Origin: Clostridia bacterium
GTDB lineage: Bacteria > Bacillota > Clostridia > Christensenellales > Borkfalkiaceae
DNA length: 63,389 nt
Assembly (NCBI GenBank): GCA_021199295.1
Contig: JAJQII010000065.1
Coordinates: forward strand, 1-63,389
Reading direction: 5' to 3'
In this document: in pieces, positions 47,360 to 55,842 of the stretch
Layout of the letters: each line of letters starts with the position of its first letter
Position numbering within the stretch: the first letter of the stretch is position 1
The notes under the pieces: model-generated
What the model was told of the DNA's origin: nothing
The model's database searches: none
Seen by the model: only the letters and a program-made list of their open reading frames with translations
Made by a program: the position numbers and the translations under genes

Positions 47360-48430
47360 TCAGCCGCACTGCAACGCCGTTATCTTTGCCTTTAACCCCT
47401 CTATATACCGCGAAAGCGCCTCTTGCGGAATAATGCCGACGGGCAGCTGTTGCGCCTGCAAATCTATATCGCGGCAAGCCTGCGCTATCTTTTTGGCAAG
47501 CGCCTCTCCCGTGAAGTTGTTTTCGGTAATAAATTTTATCGTGAAATCCACGTATTCGTCCAGCCCGTCCATCTGCCCTACGTAGCCGTCCTGCGTTTTG
47601 TGCAGCCTTACGAGCGCTTCGCTGGCAGCCATTTTGCTTATTATGCCCTTTACAGTGCTTTCGAGTATGCCGCCCTCGCTGTAGTTTGCAGGCATAAGAT
47701 AGTTAATGCGGTTTTGCTTTAAAAGCCTGCGTACCCTGTCCAGATTGCCCGTTTCAGCGTTGTACACGCCGATAGAAACGCCGCCCCCGTTTTTTATAAT
47801 TTTCATCGCGGGGATATCTGTTTCGCTGTCGCCTATATAGATGAAGTTACGCAGAGGTATGCGCCTGCTGTCTTCGGGCTGGTATTCGTTTACGCTGTCC
47901 TCGTTGCTTAAATCAAGGCAGTTTTTGCTTATGCGGAAAAGATACTGCGTCTTGGTGGTATAGTTTACCACCTGCTTGGGCCATACGGGTTCACCGTAAC
48001 TGCCGAAGTAAAAGGACGAGGCATATATGCCAGTGAAATACTTTGCTATGGGCGAGCCCTCTATAATTTCTTTTAGCCCTGCGGATATTATGTAGTGCTC
48101 TGTTTTAACGCCTGCTGAAAGGGCGAAGGCGTCTATGCGGCTAAACCACGTATCCACCCCGCTGAACAGCTCTATCGTTTTTCCCATATCGTTGAAATCG
48201 CTTTCGAGCAGGCGTATCCCGTTGGCGTTAGCCTTCTGGATTATAAGGCGCATGTAGGCAAGAATCTTGTCCATTCCCTGCCTTTCGGCAAGCTCGTTGG
48301 ATTCCCGCCAGAACTCGCCGATATCGCAGTTGAGTTTGGGGATAAGCGAATAGCTCTGCATATCCTTGGGCGAAAGCGTTTTATCAAAGTCGTAACATAT
48401 TGCGATTACGGGATAATTTTCTCTTTCCAT
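47360..48430 (-). CDS. HAD family hydrolase
   Basis: AICYDFDKTLSP; YIGDSETDIPAMKI. Confidence 0.85.
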   Translation of the reverse strand: MERENYPVIAICYDFDKTLSPKDMQSYSLIPKLNCDIGEFWRESNELAERQGMDKILAYMRLIIQKANANGIRLLESDFNDMGKTIELFSGVDTWFSRIDAFALSAGVKTEHYIISAGLKEIIEGSPIAKYFTGIYASSFYFGSYGEPVWPKQVVNYTTKTQYLFRISKNCLDLSNEDSVNEYQPEDSRRIPLRNFIYIGDSETDIPAMKIIKNGGGVSIGVYNAETGNLDRVRRLLKQNRINYLMPANYSEGGILESTVKGIISKMAASEALVRLHKTQDGYVGQMDGLDEYVDFTIKFITENNFTGEALAKKIAQACRDIDLQAQQLPVGIIPQEALSRYIEGLKAKITALQCG

Positions 48431-48453
48431 AATAGTACCTTTTATTTTATAAT

Positions 48454-48888
48454 TCAGTAATTGCCGCCGTCATATAGCCGATCTAACGCCTCGCCGAAAA
48501 GCTCGGTAATGCAATCTACGGCAACAGAAGCGCCGTCTTCGAAGACGAGCTCGCGGCGGTAATAATCAATCTTTGCAAGCCTGCCTGTCTTTTTAAGGTA
48601 ACTGCCGCCCGACTTTACCTCGTCAGGTTTAAAATACGTGACGGTAATTTGCGGCTTTTGCTGCAAAACACCCCCTAATATGCCCAATTTAACGTCCAGT
48701 TCAGCCTGCTCGTCTTCAGTCAGTTCCACCTTGCCTTGGGTAACGCGGGCAGCTTCTTCTATAGCCTCGCCGTGACCTTTTAACGCCGCGAAAGAGGAGA
48801 ACTGCGCCGCCCTGTCAGCCACAGACATCTGCGGGTGGCTTTGGGAGACATGGTGAGGTAAATTTATTATTCTGCTATAATCTTTCAT
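48454..48888 (-). CDS. YolD-like protein
   Basis: MSVADRAAQFSSFAALKGHGEAIEEAARV; overlaps Y-family polymerase gene. Confidence 0.75.
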   Translation of the reverse strand: MKDYSRIINLPHHVSQSHPQMSVADRAAQFSSFAALKGHGEAIEEAARVTQGKVELTEDEQAELDVKLGILGGVLQQKPQITVTYFKPDEVKSGGSYLKKTGRLAKIDYYRRELVFEDGASVAVDCITELFGEALDRLYDGGNY

Positions 48889-50411
48889 GCCTTGTGACCG
48901 CCTATCTGCCCGTTGCGTTCTTTGGCGGTTGCGCCCTCTTCAAAGTCCGTTCCCTTTAAGATGGCGTTTTTGCCGTATTTCTTTTTAATCTCAACTTCTG
49001 CCGCCTGCCTGCGTTTTTCCCTTTCGAGTTCCCTTTCTTCCTCTTTGCGCTGTTTTTCAAGCTGCTCGTAATCAGTGAAAAGGTCAAGCTGCTCGTCCTT
49101 TACTTTAGCCTCGCTTTCTGCCACGGTACGGTTGGCGACTATATTTATCCTGCGAAGCAGCAACTTTTTATCCATAATCCTGTCGTAAAGGGTGAGCGCC
49201 GCCTGGGTTATGAGCCTGGACGACGAGGTCTGCCTGCCGAGATTTTCCGTGCCGTGGGCATGTTTTGGTATCTTTCTGCCGTACCTGTCTAAAGTGTATT
49301 CACCGTTATAATCTTTATTATCGGCGTCATAGCCCACAGTAAGCACTATCTGGTCGGTAACCAGCTTTTTTTCCACAAGGTCAAGGGCAAGCCCTTCAGC
49401 CATCTCTTTGACTATAATCCTGCCCTTATCATACGGGTACGGGCTTTGCAGCACCTGCCCTGAGCTTAAACTTGTGGACTGCGGTTCGTAAGCCTTTATA
49501 TCTGCTATGGTACAGCTTTCCCAGCCCCACGCGTGGTCTATTAAAAGTTCGGCATTCACTCCGAAAGTCTTGTATAAAAGATCTTCGTTGAACAAATCCC
49601 CCTTTTTACCGAGAGAACATTCGGCTATGTCGCCCATCGTGTACAGACCAAGCTGTTCGAGCTTTACCGCATAACCCTTGCCCACCCGCCAGAAATCTGT
49701 CAGGGGACGGTGATTCCACAGCTGCCGCCTGTAACTCATTTCGTCAAGCTCAGCAATCCTTACGCCGTCTTCGTCGGCAGGGATATGTTTTGCGACGATA
49801 TCCATGGCAACTTTGCAAAGATATAGGTTTGTGCCTATGCCTGCCGTTGCCGTTATGCCAGTCGTGCGGAGAACGTCTTTTATCATCTTCATCGCAAACT
49901 CGCGTGCCGTCAGTTTGTATAGTTTAAGGTAATCGGTTGCGTCGATAAACACCTCGTCTATAGAATAGACGTGGATATCTTCTTCAGAAACGTATTTTAA
50001 ATAAATTTCGTAAATTTTAGTGCTGTATTCTATATAATACGCCATACGGGGCGGGGCAATCACATAATCTAACCCGACGTTAAGCGTTGCCTTTATCACG
50101 TTGTCGTCAAAGGAATACGCTATTAGCTTTTTATCTTTTGCCTTTGCCCGCCTTGCCCTGTTTACCTCGTTTACCTTTTGGATAACCTCGAAAAGCCTTG
50201 CCCTGCCCGGGATGCCGTAACTTTTAAGCGACGGGGAAACGGCAAGACAGATAGTTTTTTCCGTCCTGCTTTCATCCGCCACCACGAGATTTGTGGTAAG
50301 CGGATCAAGTTTGCGCTCCACACACTCTACCGAGGCATAAAATGATTTTAAATCTATGGCTATATAAATATGTTCCCTGCCGTCACTCCGCATATTTAAG
50401 ATTATTTCCAT
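48885..50411 (-). CDS. Y-family DNA polymerase (UmuC/DinB-like)
   Basis: IYIAIDLKSFYASVECVERKLDPL...; VYSIDEVFIDATDYL. Confidence 0.93.
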   Translation of the reverse strand: MEIILNMRSDGREHIYIAIDLKSFYASVECVERKLDPLTTNLVVADESRTEKTICLAVSPSLKSYGIPGRARLFEVIQKVNEVNRARRAKAKDKKLIAYSFDDNVIKATLNVGLDYVIAPPRMAYYIEYSTKIYEIYLKYVSEEDIHVYSIDEVFIDATDYLKLYKLTAREFAMKMIKDVLRTTGITATAGIGTNLYLCKVAMDIVAKHIPADEDGVRIAELDEMSYRRQLWNHRPLTDFWRVGKGYAVKLEQLGLYTMGDIAECSLGKKGDLFNEDLLYKTFGVNAELLIDHAWGWESCTIADIKAYEPQSTSLSSGQVLQSPYPYDKGRIIVKEMAEGLALDLVEKKLVTDQIVLTVGYDADNKDYNGEYTLDRYGRKIPKHAHGTENLGRQTSSSRLITQAALTLYDRIMDKKLLLRRINIVANRTVAESEAKVKDEQLDLFTDYEQLEKQRKEEERELEREKRRQAAEVEIKKKYGKNAILKGTDFEEGATAKERNGQIGGHKA

Positions 50412-50428
50412 TCACCAAAATTTTAAGA

Positions 50429-50764
50429 TTATAAAATTTCTTTTAATTGTTTTAAAAGAACAGGCAAATCTTTAACAACCGCGTCATACACAATGGTAAT
50501 TTCAACGTTGCCATACTCATGTACAAGGCGGTTTCTCATGCCCTTTATTGCCCTCCATGGTATTTCACCGTACGCTGCTTTGAAATCGGAAGAAAGTTTG
50601 TCTGAATTTTCAGAAATCTGGATTAAACGGAACATCACCGAATCCAGCAAGACCTCGTCACTTTCTAAAGCCGTTTTAGACAAGCCTTTAGTATGGGATA
50701 GAACAAATTCTATATCGGTAACTATTTTATTTACGTAATATATATTTGTCTTTTTATTATCCAT
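50429..50764 (-). CDS. HepT-like HEPN ribonuclease toxin (DUF86)
   Basis: MRNRLVHEYG: Rx4HxY HEPN motif; overlaps upstream MNT gene. Confidence 0.85.
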   Translation of the reverse strand: MDNKKTNIYYVNKIVTDIEFVLSHTKGLSKTALESDEVLLDSVMFRLIQISENSDKLSSDFKAAYGEIPWRAIKGMRNRLVHEYGNVEITIVYDAVVKDLPVLLKQLKEIL

Positions 50765-51227
50765 AAATTTTTACCCCGTCTTGCAATATTTCGTTTACAA
50801 GCTGGAAATTATCCTTGATCTGGTCTTGATTTAAAACGTCGACCTTCTTTTTTAGCCCTTCGCGCAGTGCTTCTACCATTTCATAAAAACGTATACCCGA
50901 AAGATCTGTCGAAACCAGAATATCCACGTCGCTTGTAGGTAACGCGCCACCCTTTGCATACGAACCAAACAGATAACTGTATTTTATCCCGTATTCCCTG
51001 AAAACAGGTTCGCAAATTTCCTTAATTTCTTCAACAGATAAAAGACCGTGTTCTTCGTCTACAAGGGCATATTGTTGTAACTTTTCTAAAATAAAACGAT
51101 ACTTTATAGACTGCGTATTTGCATCAGGCTTTTCGTAATTCTGATAAGTGCGTAAGGGGATTCCGAGATACGACGCACATTCTTCCTGCGTTAGATTAAT
51201 TTTTTTGCGTAATTCTTTTAATGTCAT
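50757..51227 (-). CDS. MntA-like antitoxin nucleotidyltransferase with N-terminal XRE-type HTH
   Basis: KINLTQEECASYLGIPLRTYQNYEK (HTH) + YLFGSYAKGGALPTSDVDILV (GSx10DxD MNT motif). Confidence 0.87.
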   Translation of the reverse strand: MTLKELRKKINLTQEECASYLGIPLRTYQNYEKPDANTQSIKYRFILEKLQQYALVDEEHGLLSVEEIKEICEPVFREYGIKYSYLFGSYAKGGALPTSDVDILVSTDLSGIRFYEMVEALREGLKKKVDVLNQDQIKDNFQLVNEILQDGVKIYG

Positions 51228-51244
51228 ACTGCCACCTTTTGTTT

Positions 51245-51273
51245 ATTATATCAGATAAAAAAGCACTTAGCAA
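51245..51273 (-). promoter_or_regulatory. Promoter of mntA-hepT-(polY-yolD)
   Basis: TTGCTA (51268-51273) - 17 nt - TATAAT (51245-51250); SD AGGTGG before ATG 51227. Confidence 0.65.
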
Positions 51274-51279
51274 CAATTT

Positions 51280-51359
51280 ACGCAACTTTTGCGTGTTTTT
51301 ATTTTAATTTTACGCAACTTTTGCGTGTTTTTAAAATTAAATTTACGCAATTTTTGCAT
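51280..51359. promoter_or_regulatory. Three phased palindromic operator-like sites
   Basis: ACGCAA-ctt-TTGCGT at 51280-51294 and 51312-51326; ACGCAAtttTTGCAT at 51345-51359; spacing 32 and 33 bp. Confidence 0.8.
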
Positions 51360-51427
51360 TTTGTAATAAAAAAATACCGCATAAAGCGGTAATAAAAATT
51401 ATATACTGATTACAACCTGCCATGGTT

Positions 51428-51751
51428 TTAAATGCTGTTTCCCCAAACGGCAAGTTCTGTAAGTATTGGTATAAGAGAACGGACTGCATCGGTTATCTCA
51501 TACTCTACCCTTACAGGTACTTCAAGATACTCCGTCCTTTTTATAAGCCCGTCGTCTTCTAATTCTTTTAAAGACTTTGCAAGCATTGTGTTTGATATGC
51601 CTTTCATTTTGCGCTTTAACTCGTTATAGCGCGTAACGCCATCGTTAGACAGCGAGCAAATTATAGACATTTTCCATTTGCCGCCTATAGCCGTCATTGC
51701 CTTTTGCAGCGGACACCCAACTGTGCATGGGCATACGTGTTCGTTTGCCAT
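51428..51751 (-). CDS. HxlR family transcriptional regulator
   Basis: CPCTVGCPLQKAMTAIGGKWKMSIICSLSNDGVTRYNELKRKMKGISNTMLAKSLKELEDDGLI. Confidence 0.94.
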   Translation of the reverse strand: MANEHVCPCTVGCPLQKAMTAIGGKWKMSIICSLSNDGVTRYNELKRKMKGISNTMLAKSLKELEDDGLIKRTEYLEVPVRVEYEITDAVRSLIPILTELAVWGNSI

Positions 51752-51907
51752 TTTACCACCCCACTTAAGTACACTTTTTATTACCTGATAAACAAAAACT
51801 GCGTTCTTGACAACGCTCTATCTTGCACTTATAATTATAATAGATACTTAAAAAAGAGTAAAGCATTTTTTAAGACTTTTAAATAAAAAATCAAGAAGGT
51901 TTCATAA

Positions 51908-52330
51908 ATGGCAGAATTAAAAACGGCGGTACGCTATTTTTCTAAATCGGGCAACACAAAAAAAATTGCCGAGGCGATAGCTGATGCTGCAGGTTGTGAA
52001 TCAAAATCTATCCCCGAACCCATTACGGGCGAAGTTGATATTTTATTTTTGGGCGCTTCTGTTTACTGGGGCGGCGTGGCATCTGAAGTAAAAGATTATA
52101 TTCCAAGTATAAATAAAAATAAAATAGGCAAAGTTGTAATATTTTCAACTTCCGCACTTGCGCAGAGGGCATTCCCGTCAATTAAAAAATTGCTGCAAAA
52201 ACAAGGCATTACGGTAGACGAGGATAACTTTTATTGCCGCGGACAGGGACTGGGATTACACAAAAGCCATCCTGATAACGAAGATTTAGCCGCCGCAGCT
52301 AAGTTTGCAAAAGATAAATTAAAAGGATAA
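51908..52330 (+). CDS. Flavodoxin family protein
   Basis: VRYFSKSGNTKKIAEAIADAAG; FLGASVYWGG. Confidence 0.9.
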   Translation: MAELKTAVRYFSKSGNTKKIAEAIADAAGCESKSIPEPITGEVDILFLGASVYWGGVASEVKDYIPSINKNKIGKVVIFSTSALAQRAFPSIKKLLQKQGITVDEDNFYCRGQGLGLHKSHPDNEDLAAAAKFAKDKLKG

Positions 52331-52335
52331 AAAAT

Positions 52336-53430
52336 ATGGCAGAAACAAAATTTAATTTAAACGAGTATATGACTGCCGGCGTAAAACGTATAGTTAAAGA
52401 AGCTATGCGGGCAACTTTAAAAAACCCGAAAGAAAGCGCGTTTATGGCACGTTATGCAATGGCGAGCAAAGCTGCGGCAAAGCGGCGCACAGAGTTTGAA
52501 TCGCAGGGCGAGCACATCCCTCCCTTTCTTATAGCCAGCATTACAAGTCTTTGCAACCTGCATTGCGCGGGCTGTTATGCAAGGGAAAACCATATATGTT
52601 CCGACGAAAAAGCCGCTGACCAACTCACTGCCGACGATTGGGCAAAAATTTTTAAAGAAGCCAATGAACTTGGCATAGGCTTCATTTTGCTTGCAGGCGG
52701 CGAACCATTGATGCGCAAAGATATTTTGCAAAAAGCTGCTGAATTTCCTGAAATTTTGTTCCCGGTGTTTACCAACGGAACACTTTTAAACAACGAATAT
52801 TTAAAACTCTTTGACAGGGCACGTAACCTTATACCCATATTCAGCATAGAAGGCGAAGAAAACAAAACAGACGAACGGCGCGGCAACGGCGTTTATAAAA
52901 GCCTTACCGCTGCAATGGATAAAATTAAAGATAATCATCTAATTTTCGGTACTTCAGTTACGGTGACCACTTCTAATCTGAGTGAGGTCGTATCCGATAG
53001 TTTTTTAACTGACTTGCAAAACAGAGGCTGCAAGACTGTTATTTACGTTGAGTTTGTTCCCGTAACCAACGACAGCAGGGAACTTGCCCCGCAGGATAAA
53101 GAGCGCGAATTTATGCGCGATAAACTGCAGGAATTACGTAAAAAATATACCGATATTGTATTCATCTCTTTTCCAGGCGATGAAAAAACTTCCGGCGGTT
53201 GCCTTGCCGCAGGCAGAGGATTTTTCCATATCAATTCACACGGCGGCGCTGAGCCTTGCCCTTTTTCGCCTTATTCTGATATAAACGTAAAAACCACGTC
53301 CTTGCGGGAAGCGCTTCACTCAAAACTTTTTAACTCTTTGCAGAGCGAAAATCTTCTGCTTGAAGACCACGCAGGCGGCTGCGTTTTGTTTGAACGCAGA
53401 GAACAAGTCGAAAAATTACTCAATAGATAA
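52336..53430 (+). CDS. Radical SAM protein
   Basis: ITSLCNLHCAGCYARE (CxxxCxxC); GGEPLMRKDIL. Confidence 0.92.
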   Translation: MAETKFNLNEYMTAGVKRIVKEAMRATLKNPKESAFMARYAMASKAAAKRRTEFESQGEHIPPFLIASITSLCNLHCAGCYARENHICSDEKAADQLTADDWAKIFKEANELGIGFILLAGGEPLMRKDILQKAAEFPEILFPVFTNGTLLNNEYLKLFDRARNLIPIFSIEGEENKTDERRGNGVYKSLTAAMDKIKDNHLIFGTSVTVTTSNLSEVVSDSFLTDLQNRGCKTVIYVEFVPVTNDSRELAPQDKEREFMRDKLQELRKKYTDIVFISFPGDEKTSGGCLAAGRGFFHINSHGGAEPCPFSPYSDINVKTTSLREALHSKLFNSLQSENLLLEDHAGGCVLFERREQVEKLLNR

Positions 53431-53492
53431 AAAAACGAATCTCTTAATTTAAAGCAGTGTTATGTTATACGAATTTGTAAACCTAAAATAAT

Positions 53493-53695
53493 GGCAATGC
53501 ACTCCGTTTCGGAGTGCATACTAATGTGCCGATATGCTGTGTTTGGTGGACCTGCTGTAAAGTATTGGCAATGCACTCCGTTTCGGAGTGCATTATTTAT
53601 TTTTTTGGTGGACCTGCTGTAAAGTTTTGGCAATGCACTCCGTCTCGGAGTGCATTATTTATTTTTTTGGTGGACCTGCGGAGAGTTGCACTCCG
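53493..53695. repeat. Tandem ~62-74 bp repeats carrying tmRNA 3'-end copies and hairpins
   Basis: TGGCAATGCACTCCG(T)(T/C)TCGGAGTGCAT starts at 53492, 53566, 53628; each followed by GGTGGACCTGC = reverse complement of tmRNA 3' end GCAGGTCCACC; last one is the real tmRNA end. Confidence 0.9.
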
Positions 53696-54055
53696 GTCTT
53701 ACGGGATTTGAAAAAAGTTTCTACATACTTATTCTGCCTTTAAACTTTCTGCATATGCCCCGACAGACGGGGACTTACACAGGCATGCCGCTTAAATTAA
53801 GCAATACTAAGCGCGGCAATCTTAATATCGCTTTATCCGCCTGATTAACGCCGCCTTCCGCCCGACGGACTGCGGGAGCGACGGACTGCTTTAAATTAAG
53901 CAGCGCAAGCTGCGCTCACGCCCGAGAAAGAGGGGAAAGCAACAACTTTGGAATCGTTAGATTCTGCATTTAAATTTAAGTTTCCGTTTTTACAAAGCCG
54001 AGCCTTTGGTATGCTTGCTTCTTCCTCCGCCCGCAATCGAAACTGTATCAGGCCC
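53668..54055 (-). ncRNA. ssrA: Transfer-messenger RNA (tmRNA)
   Basis: 5' GGGCCTG pairs with 3' CAGGTCC-ACCA (7 bp, G3-U70 alanine identity); T-arm CGGAG-TGCAACT-CTCCG; long-range P2 TTGCGGG/CCCGTAA; resume region TAAAAACGGAAACTTAAATTTAAAT-GCA; predicted tag AESNDSKVVAFPSFSGVSAACAA-stop (53967-53896). Confidence 0.88.
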
Positions 54056-54300
54056 GAAAAAAGCCACCGCATATTTTTACGGTGCTTACACATTATAATA
54101 ATATTATGCCCAAATTGCAAGCGTTTGATAAAAAATTTACACGTCTTTTGCGCCTGTTTTTTTAATTATTTGTGTTAAAACGCAAAATAAAAGTGCCGCC
54201 AATGCGTTTTTTATTGACTTTTTGCCCTAAATATTATAAAGTTATAAAAGATACTTCTTTGTATAAACCAGCCCGTAAGTTTACATTGTTCGAGGAAAAA

Positions 54301-55209
54301 ATGATTTACACTGTAACGTTTAACCCTTCGTTAGACTATTATGTAAAAGTCAATAACTTAAAAAGCGGCATAGTAAACCGTACCACGGGCGAATACATAA
54401 CGGTAGGCGGCAAGGGCATAAACGTTTCGCTCGCCCTTAAAGAGCTTGGCGAAGAGACGCATGCTTTAAGTTTTGTGGCTGGTTTTACAGGCAAAGCCAT
54501 ATCGGATAAAGTTACCGAGATGGGGCTTTTGCACACTTTTTTGCCCGTTGAAGGCCAGAGCCGTATAAACGTAAAGATTAAAAGCAATACCGAAACCGAT
54601 ATAAACGGCACGGGCGCTACAGTTACCGAGGCTGACGTAAACAGGCTGGTTAAAATTCTTAAAGGGATGCTTAAAGAGGGCGACTGGCTTATTATATGCG
54701 GAAGCGTTCCCCCCACTTTAGACAGCCACGCATACGAAAACCTGCTTAAAAAACTCAGGAGCATAAAAATAAACGTAGTTGTGGATGCTTGCGGCGGGCT
54801 TTTGACCAACACACTGAAATACAAGCCCTTTCTTATCAAGCCTAACATATTTGAATTGAGCGAAATATTTTCGCTTAAAACCTTGCCCGACACCGTAAAA
54901 ATTGCCGAATGTGCAAGGGTTCTGCAAAAACGTGGCGCAAGGAACGTAATAGTTTCTATGGGGAGCAACGGCGCTGTAATGGTTACCGAAACGCAGCAGT
55001 CTATGTACGTACGCGCCGCCCGCGGGCAGCTTGTAAATTCGGTAGGCGCAGGCGACAGTATGATCGCGGGCTTTATACACGAATATCTCAACTCTGGCAA
55101 CTATTTTTCTGCTCTCAATTTTGCCACCGCCGCGGGAAGCGCATGCGCGTTTACGCAGCACCTTGCCACAAGGGAACAGATAGAATATATTGAATCGCTG
55201 ATGCTTTAA
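54301..55209 (+). CDS. 1-phosphofructokinase (PfkB family)
   Basis: MIYTVTFNPSLDYYVKVNNLKSGIVNRTTGEYITVGGKGINVSLALKELG; VNSVGAGDSMIAGF. Confidence 0.9.
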   Translation: MIYTVTFNPSLDYYVKVNNLKSGIVNRTTGEYITVGGKGINVSLALKELGEETHALSFVAGFTGKAISDKVTEMGLLHTFLPVEGQSRINVKIKSNTETDINGTGATVTEADVNRLVKILKGMLKEGDWLIICGSVPPTLDSHAYENLLKKLRSIKINVVVDACGGLLTNTLKYKPFLIKPNIFELSEIFSLKTLPDTVKIAECARVLQKRGARNVIVSMGSNGAVMVTETQQSMYVRAARGQLVNSVGAGDSMIAGFIHEYLNSGNYFSALNFATAAGSACAFTQHLATREQIEYIESLML

Positions 55210-55264
55210 ATAAGACGACAGACCGCGTTTCGGCTAAGCCGCGAACGCGGTTAATTATAAAATT

Positions 55265-55765
55265 ATGATCTACGTTTACATCGCGCAAAATGCAGACAAA
55301 ACCCAATTTTTAAATGACGTGTTATCGCGGCATATTCCCGCCCCTTTTGAAATTTTAAAGGGTGAGAACGGCAAACCGTATATAAAAAATAACCCCGTTT
55401 ATTTTAATCTTTCGCACAGCGGGAACTACTGTGCCGTAGCTATTAGCGGCTCGCCCGTGGGTGTGGACATAGAAGTATGTGGCAAAGGAATACGCAAAGC
55501 CGTTCTTTCAACATTCCCCCATAGAGAGCAAAGCGAAATTATAACAGAAACCGACTTTTTAAACCACTGGACGGCAAGGGAATCTTACATTAAGTATTGC
55601 GGCGGTACACTGGCACATATGCTTAAATTACTTGAATTTTCTGGCGGAGTTTTACACTATAAAGATAGTCCTGCCGCTCCCCAGCCAAGATTATTTCCCT
55701 GCAAAAGCTGCTCGCTTGCCGTATGCGGCGACGGGGAAATTACAATAATCACAGACGCCGTTTAA
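55265..55765 (+). CDS. 4'-phosphopantetheinyl transferase
   Basis: PVYFNLSHSGNYCAVAISGSPVGVDIEVCGK; NHWTARESYIKY. Confidence 0.88.
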   Translation: MIYVYIAQNADKTQFLNDVLSRHIPAPFEILKGENGKPYIKNNPVYFNLSHSGNYCAVAISGSPVGVDIEVCGKGIRKAVLSTFPHREQSEIITETDFLNHWTARESYIKYCGGTLAHMLKLLEFSGGVLHYKDSPAAPQPRLFPCKSCSLAVCGDGEITIITDAV

Positions 55766-55778
55766 CGGCGTTTTTTTA
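55755..55778 (+). terminator. Hairpin terminator
   Basis: ACGCCGTttaACGGCGT-TTTTTTT. Confidence 0.8.
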
Positions 55779-55807
55779 TAAAAAAATAAAAATATACCCC
55801 GCTTAAT

Positions 55808-55842
55808 TTGCCATATCCTTTCGGCTTTGGTATAATTACAGT
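55808..55842 (+). promoter_or_regulatory. Promoter predicted to give a leaderless mRNA
   Basis: TTGCCA - 17 nt - TATAAT (55831-55836) - 6 nt - ATG. Confidence 0.6.

Noticed and set aside
51280-51359. Possible CRISPR or attC-like repeats
   Set aside because: 15-bp palindromes with AT-rich 17-18 bp gaps immediately upstream of a promoter fit operators better; only three units.
53492-53695. Possible short CRISPR array (palindromic direct repeats)
   Set aside because: The interval between hairpins is itself conserved and contains the tmRNA 3' end; there are no variable spacers and no cas genes.
53514-53844. ORFs MHTNVPICCVWW... and MHYLFFWWTCGEL...
   Set aside because: Translations of the tandem repeat and antisense tmRNA; no coding signature.
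53896-54120. ORF of 74 aa on the minus strand
   Set aside because: It lies within the tmRNA; its C-terminal part is the tag reading frame, not an independent protein.
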